DNA from: Plasmodium malariae
Taxonomy: Eukaryota > Apicomplexa > Aconoidasida > Haemosporida > Plasmodiidae
NCBI RefSeq assembly: GCF_900090045.1
Contig: NC_041778.1
Location: forward strand, 682,001 to 746,000
Direction of reading: 5' to 3'
DNA length: 64,000 nt
The notes under the pieces are model-generated. The model was not told where the DNA came from, ran no database searches, and was given only the letters and a program-made list of their open reading frames with translations. Position 1 is the first letter of the stretch. Each line of letters opens with the position of its first letter. Positions 22,556 through 33,740 of this stretch are shown here, piece after piece. The position numbers and the translations under genes were made by a program.

Positions 22556-23003
22556 TTTTTTTATTTTCTCAATAATTCCATAAAATTATCAAGGATTATA
22601 CGAATATTACAAATATTTTGAATACCGTCAATAATGCCAATTTTATGAATATATTATGAATTTCCTTTTGGGCGAAGGTTATATCAAGTGGGCTTAATTG
22701 TTTTCTCTCCTCTCATATTTACATGTAAAATTTTACGTAAAATTGTAAAAAAAGAACAAAAACTTTACATATAAAATGTACATGTACGTAATAAAATATC
22801 GCGGAATTTTTCTGAGTTGTTCAGAAAAAGTTTTAGAAAATACAATAATAAAAAAAAAATAAAATGAAATGAAAAAAAAAAAGAAAAGAAATGTTTTCTT
22901 TTTAAGTGTATGCGTACAGTATTGTAAAATTTACCTGCACGGTACAGGAAAAACGGTAACGCGAAAAAAAAAAAAAAAAAACTAATATATCTTATTGAAA
23001 ATT

Positions 23004-23041
<38 letters not shown>

Positions 23042-23611
23042 CTTATTTATATATATATATATTTACTTATTATATATATATATATATTTACTTATTTATA
23101 TATATATATATTTACTTATTTATATATATATATTTACTTATTTATATATATATATTACTTATTTATATATATATATTTACTTATTTATATATATATATTT
23201 ACTTATTTATATATATATATTTACTTATTTATATATCCCTATTTGCTTAAGTTCGTGATACCAAATCACATGCTGTTCGCAAATATGGCATATTTATATG
23301 TAGAATTTGATTAACAGTTGAAATACGCCTAATGATGAAAATAAATTTTACAATGTTTGTTATTTTTAAATTATACACTTAAAGAAGCGCTTGAAGTTGC
23401 TGACTATTTCTCTTTTTATACATATATATATACGGATACAAATGAATACATTTGGTGCATATATATTAATATGTATACATATGTCTGTAATATATACACT
23501 TGACATATATACGAATGCGCATATAATTATGTAAGGATGCCTCAGAGAAAAAGAAGTAATCCTTTTACGTGAATTTTTAATATTTACTTGCTCCTACAAG
23601 AAAGGTATAAC
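22556..23611. other. Divergent promoter region, EMC10-like / RPA43-like
   Basis: About 1 kb between two start codons. It contains poly(A) at 22964-22980 and a TA/TTTACTTATTTA tandem repeat at 23010-23245, then unique AT-rich sequence leading to the RPA43-like ATG. Confidence 0.6.
23010..23245. repeat. TATATATATATTTACTTATT tandem repeat
   Basis: About ten copies of a roughly 20-22 bp unit made of a TA run of varying length plus TTTACTTATT. The variable TA length makes it a likely length-polymorphic microsatellite. It opens two overlapping spurious ORFs. Confidence 0.93.
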
Positions 23612-25440
23612 ATGGCACAAAATCCATGGTATGTAAAGAAGTCAAAAGCGTTAAGAACGAACAAGTTGGAAAAGATCATTAACAAGTTCAATGAAGGTTA
23701 AATTTTGAGCCGAAAAAGAAAGGAGAGCATACACATTTTGTGTGTATACATACATACGTACATCGGTTTAACGATAAGTAGTTCACCCTAAATTTTTTTT
23801 TTTTTTTTTTTTTTTTTCTCTATTAAATAGTTCATCTCTACAAACACTGTTGCAATCATTTCATTTCTTTTCCTTTTTTTTTTTTTTCTTTTATTTTTGT
23901 TTCAAGAATATTACCACTTAATGTACATACCCAAATTTAAGTCTATAAGAAGTACACTGCTAGGAATTTTTGATAACTCAGATCTAATAATTGAAAAAAA
24001 AACATTTAATATAGTAAGCATAAGGTAAGAAATATTTTTTCCTTTAAAAATTTACTACGTGTACATATTTTAGACTCACTTGATTACTGGTATTTTTTTC
24101 CCTCTCATATATATTCATTTTAATTTTTTATATATTCAAATAGTTGCATAGCTCAGATACCACCACAATCTTTAAATAACGCAAAGGATGGCATAAGTAT
24201 TTATTTATCCAAATTTATGTTAAAGTAATTAGTAAAAAAATAAGAAACATTTTACATTACATTGATTAAATATATATATATATATGTGAATTATAGAAGT
24301 GTTATTGTCGTAGTATAATACTGCTGATCTTACTAATGTAAGAATTGTTTACTCTTTTTTTTTTTTTTTTTTTTTTTTTAAATATTTAGAGTAAACCACG
24401 ATGTAGAAGGATTTAGCTTGTGCTTCACAGATATTAAATTAAAGGAGAAGGAACCGAAAATTATTAGCGGTGATTCATCAGTTATGTTTTTAAAAATTAG
24501 TTTTAAGCTTTTAAACTTGGTTTTAAAGGAAAACAGCAGAATAAGTAAGATTGGAACGTAAGACGTTCAATATATGTTATGAATGTTTATGAAATGAATA
24601 CATAAAGCAGTGTTCTTTATAGTATATGTCGTTCGTTTTTTGGAGGTACATATACTAAGCTCCATAACGAAATTATTTGCTTAAATAGCAAAAGACACCT
24701 TTGTACGTAAAATATTTGTAAAGATAATTTTAATTTTAATTTTTTTTTTTTTTTTTTTTAATTCTTTTTAGAAGTTAAAATAAATAAAATTGAACCTTCG
24801 AAAATTTATTTAAACTTTTTTCATATTATTGAGGCAACATACTTTGAAGAGATGTTAAAGTATTTTCGTTATGACCACAAAAGTGTAATTGGCAATTTCC
24901 CCCTTTTTCTTCTTTATTCATTTGTCCATTTGTCTCTCATCCCATATGTCTATTTGTCCATTTTCCTATTTATCTAACTTCCCATTCTCCCATTTATTAT
25001 TTTATTTATTATTTTTTTTTTTTCATGTGTTTGTTTATTCTTTTTCGCGAAAATTGAAAATTTTAACCGAACGACCTGAACAGTTCATATTTTTTTTCAT
25101 CTCTTTAATAAATTTTTTTCTGTTCTTTCTTTTCATAGAACACATTTCGAAGGGATAATAAGATATATTCTATAAATGATGTTATGAATTTTACTATAAA
25201 AAAGTACGCACGAAAAAGAGATAACAAGATATGTTTATTTGTATAAATATTTTTTACGTTTAAAAAGTTTCATTTTTTATGTCTTTTTTGTTTTTTGTTT
25301 TTTTTTTTTTTTTCCTTTTAATTTGACATATTACTTGGCATTATGTTTGGCATACATATTTCCCTTTTTACCTCCCCTCTTTTTGTAGTGTTACTTCCTC
25401 GGATACAGGCTCAAATGTTAAGTTAATTGGTCATATATAG
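23612..25440 (+). CDS. RNA polymerase I subunit RPA43-like
   Basis: Seven exons join in frame to 222 residues: 23612-23696, 23907-24024, 24144-24224, 24390-24544, 24772-24884, 25139-25203 and 25389-25440. All introns are GT..AG, most with T-rich acceptors. The product shows the order seen in RPA43/Rpb7-type stalk subunits. An N-terminal segment (IPPQSLNNAKDGI, then a GFSLCFTDIKLKEKEPKII stretch) corresponds to the SHS2/Rpb7-N region. KINKIEPSKIYLNFFHIIEA corresponds to the VNKVSSSHIG-type OB-fold start of RPA43. The tail ends in GSNVKLIGHI, like the family's final strand. RPA43 forms the polymerase I stalk with its partner A14 and contacts initiation factor Rrn3. The exon joins are mine and phase-consistent. 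Another Rpb7-like paralogue is the main alternative. Confidence 0.66.
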
Positions 25441-25519
25441 GAGCTCAAAAAAGAGATATTATTTTTATGCTTTGTTTTGGTGCACATGTGAATGTGCATA
25501 TGCGTACATTTGTGTATGT

Positions 25520-25905
25520 ATATATATACATATATATTTATACATATATATTCATATATTTATACGTATATATTCATACGTTTATACGTATATATTCATA
25601 CATTTATACGTATATACATACATTATACGTATATATTCATACATTTATACGTATATATTCATACATTTATACGTATATATTCATACATTTATACGTATAT
25701 ATTCATACATTTATACGTATATATTCATACATTTATACGTATATATTCATACATTTATACGTATATATTCATACATTTATACGTATATATCATACATTTA
25801 TACGTATATATTCATACATTTATACATATATATTCAACATTTATACGTATATATTCATACATTTATACGTATATATTCATACATTTATACGTATATATTC
25901 ATATA
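25520..25905. repeat. 22-bp tandem repeat with TATACGTATATATTCATACATT unit
   Basis: About 17 copies of a 22-bp unit (TTCATACATT plus TATACGTATATA); a few copies have lost one or a few bases. Each unit carries the palindrome TATACGTATA. Because 22 is not a multiple of 3 and the unit has no stop in any plus frame, three long overlapping ORFs appear that are not genes. It starts about 80 bp after the RPA43-like stop codon. Confidence 0.95.
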
Positions 25906-26037
25906 TTTAATTATTTGCCCATTTGTTCCTTTACTCATTCATGCGTGCGTGCGCATATGTGATGCGCGCCCTCCTTTTTTTTCCAATTTTGTATTTAAAG
26001 ATTTCCTTTTTTTTTTTTGAATGAGTAAATGAGTTTA

Positions 26038-26067
26038 AGAATGAATGAATGAATGAATGAATGAATA
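26038..26067. repeat. (GAAT)n microsatellite
   Basis: About seven copies of the tetranucleotide GAAT downstream of the RPA43-like gene. Confidence 0.9.
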
Positions 26068-26358
26068 TAGGTATATAATTTTGCCAAATAAACGTAAGAG
26101 TTGAACAGAAAAAAAAAAATTAATTAAAAATATTAAAACTAAAGTAATAATTAAATTATGCTAAAACTACGCTAAAATTATGCCTAAACGTGCAAAGTAA
26201 TGGTGCAAAAATGTAATAAAAGAATATGCCAATGAAACAACATAACAATGTACCGCTATTAACGCAAAAAGGACCAAGCGTAATCACTTGATGCCCCATC
26301 TCCCTCCCCACAAACCCCATGTTCTAATGATGAAATTGCTAAAGGACATATACTATCA

Positions 26359-27729
26359 TCACTTAAACTCTTCAAATAATTTCTCAATTTGTTTTTTAGT
26401 CTGATCGTGCAAACTTTGTATGTAATTTTTCTGCTTAAAATATATGTCCTTACCTATTTGATTTTTGATCTTTTCTAATTTGTCTATCAATTGTTTTCTA
26501 ACATTTCGTAAGGTTACTTTAGCATCGTCAATTTTGCTTTTTATTTTAATTTTAATTTCATTTTTTAAATTTTCAGATATGGGAGGTACAACAGCATAAA
26601 CGGATTTATCTTTAATGTAAAACTTTAACTCATTATATTCTTTTACAAAATGTTGATAAATAAAATTAACAAAATAAGAATCATATGGTGTGATAGTAAA
26701 TAAATTTTCTTTTTTCTTGATATGACATATATGTCTAATTGTGTAAATTCGTTCGTTGATTTTTACCTTTTCATCTTCAAACATAACACTAGAGACGTTA
26801 CTTAAATTAAATCTGTACGATTCTCTTTTGATATAATTGTACACCTTGCTCATTTTCTCACTGCACATTCTGTTTAGATTTTCAAAGTCTTCTTCAGTGA
26901 TGGTTTCATCATTCTCGTTACTGTCATCATCAAGGCCATCAGTACCATCACTTCTGTCCTCAACACTATCATCACTTCCATTATTCTCAATGCTATGTTC
27001 AGTAATATCTTCTTCACTACCTTCTCCGATTTCACCTGTTTGACGTTTTTTAACTTCCTGTTCGTAATACCCCGCATCTTCACTATCATCCTTGTTATCC
27101 ATTTTTATAGATTCCCTCAAACTCTTTTTTATTTTATAATTTTTAAGTGTAAATGAATCCTCTCGTCTGGTGATTCCTCCAGTGTTTGCGCCATCATTTG
27201 TCATTGCTTTACTGTTTTTCTCTTTCCTCCTTTTTTCACTTGCATAAGGACTCATTGGATATATCTCAGCACCGTCTACATCAAAGTTTATGCCTATATC
27301 TACATCTTCTTCTTCATCTACATCCTCATCCTCTGCTTCGATTTCCTGTTCATCTTCGTTGTCTGGTGTTTCATGGTACTCTTCTCCTTGCTCCCACTTA
27401 TTCTTTTGCACTCCTTTATTTGTTAGTTGATTTTTTAAATGCTCTTCTACTTTATCTATTTTTTTTTTCTTTTTTTTTTTATGTGCATATAAAGTATAAT
27501 AATGACTATTCTCTGTTTTTCCCTCACTACCAATTTTGTTATATTTCAATCTGTGAATTCTATTTAAAGAATTCCTTCTATTTAAGCTTCTTTTTATAAA
27601 GGAAATTGAGGTTTGATTTCCATTAATTGAGAGGGAGATATACTTTAGCTGTTTTTTCAAGTGTATGCTGTAACAGTTAGTTATAACACTGGAAAGGAGA
27701 GCAAAAAAAAGGCAGTAGTGCAGAATCAT
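26359..27729 (-). CDS. RRF1: Ribosome recycling factor, organellar (probably apicoplast)
   Basis: 456 residues from ATG 27727-27729. Residues 1-20 form a signal peptide, followed by a basic Ser/Asn/Arg-rich stretch to about residue 75 that looks like an apicoplast transit peptide. Next come a poly-Lys tract and a long acidic Glu/Asp segment (about 90-285). The RRF domain occupies about 290-456. Its second half is clear: VVPPISENLKNEIKIKIKSK followed by KVTLRNVRKQLIDKLEK matches the bacterial PLPPLTEERRK and VAVRNVRRD region. RRF works with EF-G to split ribosomes after termination. Bacterial RRF is about 185 aa, so over half of this protein is leader and insert. The RTGRA motif of the first helix is not recognisable (RFNLS occupies that place). 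It lies on the same strand as the apicoplast ACP gene. Confidence 0.9.
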   Translation of the reverse strand: MILHYCLFFALLSSVITNCYSIHLKKQLKYISLSINGNQTSISFIKRSLNRRNSLNRIHRLKYNKIGSEGKTENSHYYTLYAHKKKKKKKIDKVEEHLKNQLTNKGVQKNKWEQGEEYHETPDNEDEQEIEAEDEDVDEEEDVDIGINFDVDGAEIYPMSPYASEKRRKEKNSKAMTNDGANTGGITRREDSFTLKNYKIKKSLRESIKMDNKDDSEDAGYYEQEVKKRQTGEIGEGSEEDITEHSIENNGSDDSVEDRSDGTDGLDDDSNENDETITEEDFENLNRMCSEKMSKVYNYIKRESYRFNLSNVSSVMFEDEKVKINERIYTIRHICHIKKKENLFTITPYDSYFVNFIYQHFVKEYNELKFYIKDKSVYAVVPPISENLKNEIKIKIKSKIDDAKVTLRNVRKQLIDKLEKIKNQIGKDIYFKQKNYIQSLHDQTKKQIEKLFEEFK

Positions 27730-28563
27730 TTTATTAATTCTAATTTTTAAAGTTTATTTAGCTTTCTTAGTTTCCTTTGCTCTGTTCGTTTTCTTAGTTA
27801 TTTTCTTTTTTTTCTTTTTTTGATTTTCAAAACATCATCATGCGTTCTCCTTTGAAGTTGTCATGGGGCGCCTAATCGACAGTGCGCCGTTTGGGAGGGG
27901 GGTTAAGTAGCATCCGTCTGGCTTCTACTGAGTGTTAGAAAAAGGTTGAAGAAATTGTGCATTAAATATTAATAATTAATTAGTATGAAAAGAAGCTGCT
28001 ACTTCATCAATAGTACACCCATAGCTCAAGCATTTTTATATATTTGAACGCATTTCTACTTATATTCATGTATTTGCATTTTAATTTTAACTTTTTTTTT
28101 TTTTTTTTTTTTTTTTATTATGAACGTATTTGATCATTTATAAATACTTTCCCCTTTTATAATCAAATTATATAATTAATAAATCCGAGAAATTGAAACT
28201 AATCTTTGTTATAACTTTAGCTCGTTAAAGGGAGAGCATCTTATAAGCCGTTTTGTCATTTTAAGATAAGAGTCCCAACTGCGCCCTTAAAACCAGTTAG
28301 TGAACATTTGCACATAAGTACATACACATACACGTATACATACGCAAATAGTAGCCTCTTATACTGATAGTGTGCACATCCTTTGCTTTTCAATATATTG
28401 ATTAATTTTTTCAAAAAAAAGAAGATAATAAGTACAGCAGCAGCCGCGGAGGAGGGGTAAGTAGTTAATGGCATAACATACTGCACAGTTGCATGTATAC
28501 AAATACTCAAGCGAACATATATGAAATATAAGAAATATTAACTACTTTATGCAATTCAAAATA

Positions 28564-28595
<32 letters not shown>

Positions 28596-28994
28596 AAAAA
28601 AAAAAAAAAATAAGAAATAATTATTCTCGTTCGTTATTATTTGGGATTACTTGTATTGAGGGATGCACTTTTTTAAATAAATATATTTGTATATATATAT
28701 ATATATATTTTTTTTTTTTTTCCAATTTTTTACAAGTTAACAACAAAAGAACCACATTCCTTGATACATTCCATTCCCCACAAAAATTGTGGATTTTTAA
28801 AAATACATGGTCGTTTTTATAAAAGTATATAATGAAATAAAAAAAAAAAAAAAAGGCATATGTAGTATATTTTTCTCGTAACAGTTTAGTATATATGTTT
28901 AAACGAAATTTGCAAATTAGACATTATTATAAAAAAAAAAAATTAAGAACAGCTATTTAAGAGAACTACTTAAGAATAGGTATACACATGTATG

Positions 28995-29026
<32 letters not shown>

Positions 29027-29151
29027 TTCCTCCCATCTGTAAGATACATTTTCAAAGGATGTATCTTTTTGTCTGTCTACTTGTGCAACAATATATCAGT
29101 AAGTTCCTTACTACTTCACACATGCTTACGAACGTGCTCACCATACATTTC
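27730..29151. other. Intergenic region between RRF start and ACP end
   Basis: About 1.4 kb with the RRF 5' region. It contains a GC-rich patch at 27840-27945 with a GGCGC/GCGCC inverted repeat, poly(T) at 28092-28117, poly(A) runs at 28562-28580 and 28592-28610, a TA plus poly(T) tract at 28693-28722, and another at 29001-29028. An 84-codon minus-strand ORF at 28256-28510 shows no family features and I do not call it. Confidence 0.6.
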
Positions 29152-30038
29152 TCATGCATCCTGCTTTTTATTCTTTTCTATAAAGTCAATGGCATCTTGA
29201 ACTGTATTGATTTTGAGGGCATCTTGATCGGAAATGGTGATACTAAATTTTTCCTCCAAGGCCATGATTAGTTCGACGAGATCTAAGCTATCTGCTCCTA
29301 GGTCCTGCGAACGGTAAGGTGGGAGAAAGTGTATAGTGCTATAAACATGGACTAAAAAAGCAGCCACACATGGAGGTATAAACAAGTGCATGTATATACA
29401 TACACATATACCCACATAACACATATGTTAGACGCCTCGAAAAGCCCCGTAGTCTGTGTATTTCTCATATCTCACTTTGGTAAAATTTGAATCGGTTTGA
29501 ATTTTATCTTCTTCCACTGATAGCTGCTTTGAAATTATCTGCTTGATATCATCAAATGTACTTTTTAACGAACTACCTATCTGTTTTCTTCGTAAAAAGT
29601 CCTTGTCCTTTTTCGTGTAATTGACACTTAAATCATTCTTTGTTTTTTTAAAAATCTGTAACGAGACTCCGTCTTTTAGAGTATTTTTAAAAGCTTCATA
29701 AAAAAGAAGAAAAAAAAATGAGTGGTGTGTGCGTCTTCGTTGGCATTGTGTATAATAGTACTATTTATGTCTATATGCAAGAAGTATTTTTGCTATTAAT
29801 AGCTTTTTTCAGTGTGATTGGCTGTACGTACATATGCATGTATGTATTCCTGTATGTACATGTATATGTGTGCCTCTACGGGTGCCACTTCATATATATG
29901 CGCATCCCTTCTCTCGTTAATTACTCCTTTGAAGTTAAAAATATTTCGAAAAAAAAGGGAAAAATCGACAAAGAATTATGCAACATACATACCATTTACG
30001 CAGTATAGGAAAAGAAGGAAAAGGAGCATAATCTTCAT
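29152..30038 (-). CDS. ACP: Apicoplast acyl carrier protein
   Basis: Three exons on the minus strand, 29993-30038, 29476-29693 and 29152-29304, join in phase to 138 residues. Exon 1 encodes [15 protein letters not shown], a signal peptide. Exon 2 begins with [14 protein letters not shown], close to the known P. falciparum ACP leader, and continues with a basic transit peptide. The mature ACP starts around [19 protein letters not shown]. The 4'-phosphopantetheine attachment serine lies in [16 protein letters not shown] at the start of exon 3. ACP carries growing acyl chains in the apicoplast type II fatty acid synthesis pathway and also supports lipoate synthesis. Splice sites are GT..AG throughout (GTATGT and GTGAGA donors). 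Length and intron positions agree with the family. Confidence 0.96.
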
Positions 30039-30059
30039 CTTAAAAAACGGCAAAAAAAT

Positions 30060-30097
<38 letters not shown>

Positions 30098-30218
30098 TAT
30101 CGTATCGAAAAAGAGAGCCTATATACCTCCTTGTTTACTTGATGTGTAGGACGTAATGATGTAGTAATGTACGTGTAAATTTAAAATTCATAGGTTTATG
30201 TATATATGCTAATTTGTA

Positions 30219-30254
<36 letters not shown>

Positions 30255-30589
30255 AATGCAGCATGTACGTTCTAACGCAAACAACTGGAGATACGAACTT
30301 TTTGATGGGGAAAAAAATAAAATAATGCGAGCAGAAAAGGAAAAAAAAAGAGAACCAAATTAAAATAAAACAAAATAAAATAAATGGAAAAACACAACAC
30401 AATAAAACGAAATACAATATAGCAAAAAACAAAAAAAAAAAAATATAACGTTATTAATAATTAAGTCAATTCAAAAGGCACGTTGTAACTGTAGTAAAAA
30501 AATAAAAAAATATATACAATCGTAGATTATCTCGAAAAGTATACGTTATACGTTCAGAGCATTCAGCAATGAGTCAAGAAAGATACGTA

Positions 30590-30905
30590 AAAAAGGTGCA
30601 AAAAACATGCGAAAAAAGGCATAAAAAATACGCGAAAAAAGGCATAAAATATGCGCGAAAAAAGGTATAAAAAATACCCGAAAAAAGGCATAAAATATGC
30701 GCGAAAAAAGGTATAAAAAATACCCGAAAAAAGGCATAAAATATGCGCGAAAAAAGGTATAAAAATACCCGAAAAAAGGCATAAAATATGCGCGAAAAAA
30801 GGCATAAAATATGCGCGAAAAAAGGCATAAAATATGCGCGAAAAAAGGCATAAAATATGCGCGAAAAAAGGTATAAAAAATGCGCGAAAAAAGGTATAAA
30901 AAACA
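30590..30905. repeat. 23-bp tandem repeat with GCGCG core
   Basis: About 13 copies of GCGCGAAAAAAGGCATAAAA plus TAT, with variants GGTATAAAAA and ACCCG. The GCGC palindrome recurs in most units, which is striking in such AT-rich DNA. It lies about 550 bp upstream of the ACP start codon. Three overlapping minus-strand ORFs of FRAYFMPFFAHILCLF type are artefacts of this array. Confidence 0.94.
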
Positions 30906-32027
30906 CGTGAAACACATGGGAACACCGCCAAAAGTTATGATCTCTTAGCCTCAAAAACGAATGTTATAGCACATGAAAGTTAAGAAAAAAGAGAAGGCAC
31001 AGAATGTATATTCTATTGTATTTTTTTACATACCAGTACGCTCCATCTATATGTGTAGTTTAATTATGCTTATACTTTTTTGTACATACTTCTTACATTA
31101 TTTTGTCGACTTAATTTGTATTTTGCTTTTTTCGTTATAATATGTGTCATCATTATATCAAAGCAGTCGCGATTACTTAAAAGTGAAACGATATTGTTCC
31201 TATTTAAAAAAAAAAAAGAAAATTGTTCCATCCACCGTATATTGTTACAAAAGTGATCAGAAAAACTCTATTTTTTTTAAGTGGAATAAATAAATGGTAA
31301 AGGAAAGGATAAATGGAGTATAAAAATACATGTTTGGTTTATGAAAAGAAATATGTATGTGCACATAATTCCAGCGGGAGAATAATGTAGCTATGTGAGT
31401 ATGTATATAATATATACATATTTTAGTCGTTTATCCTTTTTTTCATTTCATGTCGTATAGTATACTACTTTTACAAATATTGTTCAGCTTATGTTAAGCA
31501 TATGATAAGCATATGTAAACATTAAATATTTGGTTTCAAACTCTGCAAAAATTGATAATTTATAGCAGATTAATCTAGTCCCATGAACTATTTAACCATT
31601 TAAGGAAATAATTTTTTTTTTTTTTTATAATTCTTTTTCAAATCTTACGATATGTATTGTGCCATGTTTAATTGTTTATTTAGCTGCTCTGTTTTTATAA
31701 AAACATGTGTGTTGGGAATGAATAATTATTTGTCTACGCAGTTGCTTCCGTTCGTAGTCGAATCGTGATGTGTATATATATATACATGTACATATATATA
31801 TCAAACGTACTTACGTATGTGAACACGCTAGAACGCTTATGTTATACTTTATGTTGGAATTCCCTTTTCATTTTTATTGCGTGCGTTAAAATTTTCATCT
31901 TTCTACGGTTAAAATCAGTTTATCAGACGAACAATTTATTTTTTTTTTTTAATCTTTCAGTCTATATTCTTGCTTAATTCGAAGTGTATATGTATGTGTA
32001 TATATATGCTTATATACCGTTAATTGC

Positions 32028-32061
<34 letters not shown>

Positions 32062-32620
32062 TGATAATTTTTTAAACATGTTGCTAACGTACGATGGGTT
32101 CCCCTTTATAACGTAATATTTCCGAGCGTCGCAATTAATATTATATAGTTTTTCAAAATAAAACATATGAGCACATGAAAGTTGACAATACCCTATTGCA
32201 AATATTGCAAATTTTTAATCTGTTCAGATGGGCTACAAATATATAAACGAATTTTTCACAAAAAGAAAAAAATAAAAATAAAATAAAAATAAATTATGAA
32301 AAAACTTAAAAATAAAATTTCCCTGATGTTTTTAGCAATAAATGTGCCAAATAATAGTGTGTGAATATGTGTACATTCAAATGTACACATATAAGTAAAT
32401 ACACAATCATTCGTGAACATGTAATATATATACATAAACACCCATAAATACGTATAAAAAGTGTATATGTATTTATTTGTACATTTTTTTCGTTTTCCTT
32501 TTTTTCATTTTTTCATTTTTTCATTTTTTCATTTTTTCATTTTTTCATTTTTTCGTTTTTTCGTTTCTTTTGCTTTTTTGCTTTTTTGCTTTTTTGCTTT
32601 TTGGCCTTTTTGCTCTTGTG

Positions 32621-32658
<38 letters not shown>

Positions 32659-32869
32659 TGTTGCTCACGGATTTTTTAATTTTATACTTTTTTACGGGAA
32701 AATCACAAAGAAAAGAAAATTCTCAAATTTCTTTTATGCAAAGAAATATATTTATTACATGTCTTGTACAGGCGATATCCGCCCTTTCACTGGGCTAATA
32801 ATAAAGGTACTTTCGTATGCTTACACATTCGCACATTCACACTTTGCGCAATAGTACTTAAGTATATAC

Positions 32870-33165
32870 GTATGTATGTATCCATATGTACGTATGTATA
32901 TGTACGTATGTATATGTATGTATCCATATGTACGTATATATATGTATGTATCCATATGTACGTATGTATATGTATGTATCCATATGTACGTATATATATG
33001 TATGTATCCATATGTACGTATGTATATGTATGTATCCATATGTACGTATATATATGTATGTATCCATATGTACGTATATATATGTATGTATCCATATGTA
33101 CGTATGTATATGTATGTATCCATATGTACGTATACATATGTACGTACATATATGTATGTATATAT
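32870..33165. repeat. 28-bp tandem repeat TCCATATGTACGTATRTATA...
   Basis: About nine or ten copies of a 28-bp unit (TCCATATGTACGTATG plus TATATGTATGTA), in two variants (GTATGTATATG and GTATATATATG). Units contain the palindromes CATATG and TACGTA. Both strands are free of stops in several frames, giving six overlapping meaningless ORFs. Confidence 0.94.
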
Positions 33166-33519
33166 TTACACAAATACAAACTTTTACATATTTAAACACA
33201 GACATAATTCATGTGTTAATACGCATAGGTGTGTCGCATTTTTACATGTACTAATATATGCATATGTTCTTGTATACACGCCATACATTTAAAAGGTTCA
33301 TACGCCTAACATTCACATTACACTTCCCCCCTTTTGCTTTTTTAACTACTCGTTTATGCCTTTTTATTAATCTTTAACTACATTTTATTATTTAGAAGAA
33401 AAAAAAAATAAAGAAATACAAAAGTCCCCAAAGCAACAATTACATTCAAATACATTCCTGTACGTCTGACTGCAAATGTTCCTTTGTTTTTACTCGTACT
33501 AAATCGCATATTTAAGTAT

Positions 33520-33740
33520 ATACGTAAATACATACATAAATACATGCAAAAATACAAGCATAAATACATACATAAATACATACATAAATACATACATAAA
33601 TACATACATAAATTCATACATAAATACATACATAAATACAAACATAAATACATATATAAATACATACATAAATACAAACATAAATACATATATAAATACA
33701 AACATAAATACATATATAAATACATACATACATACATATA
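33520..33740. repeat. 12-bp tandem repeat ATAAATACATAC
   Basis: About 17 copies of ATAAATACATAC, with ATAAATACAAAC and ATAAATACATAT variants. The 12-bp period gives an IHKYIHKY/MYLCMYL type of ORF on both strands. Confidence 0.93.

Larger units (their letters stand above)
25441..26358. other. Convergent intergenic region, RPA43-like / RRF
   Basis: About 0.9 kb, nearly half of it the 22-bp repeat at 25520-25905. It also holds a short GC-richer patch near 25935-25970, a (GAAT)n tract at 26038-26067, and AT-rich unique sequence with CTAAAA motifs. No gene seen. Confidence 0.65.

Noticed and set aside
25427..26020. Three overlapping ORFs of 147-197 codons with IHTFIRIYSYIY repeats
   Set aside because: They are three frames of the same 22-bp tandem repeat; no non-repeat coding sequence.
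28256..28510. 84-codon minus-strand ORF between RRF and ACP
   Set aside because: No recognisable domain, contains VYVYVYV microsatellite-derived sequence, and no splice partners found.
30546..30954. Three minus-strand ORFs of 122-126 codons (FRAYFMPFFAHILCLF repeats)
   Set aside because: Produced by the 23-bp array; all three frames open equally, no start context or conserved domain.
32764..33292. Six overlapping ORFs on both strands rich in Tyr, Ile, Val and Thr
   Set aside because: Artefact of the 28-bp repeat, which contains no stop codon in several frames on either strand.
30590..33740. Possible CRISPR-like arrays
   Set aside because: Units are contiguous direct repeats with no unique spacers, and the genome is eukaryotic.
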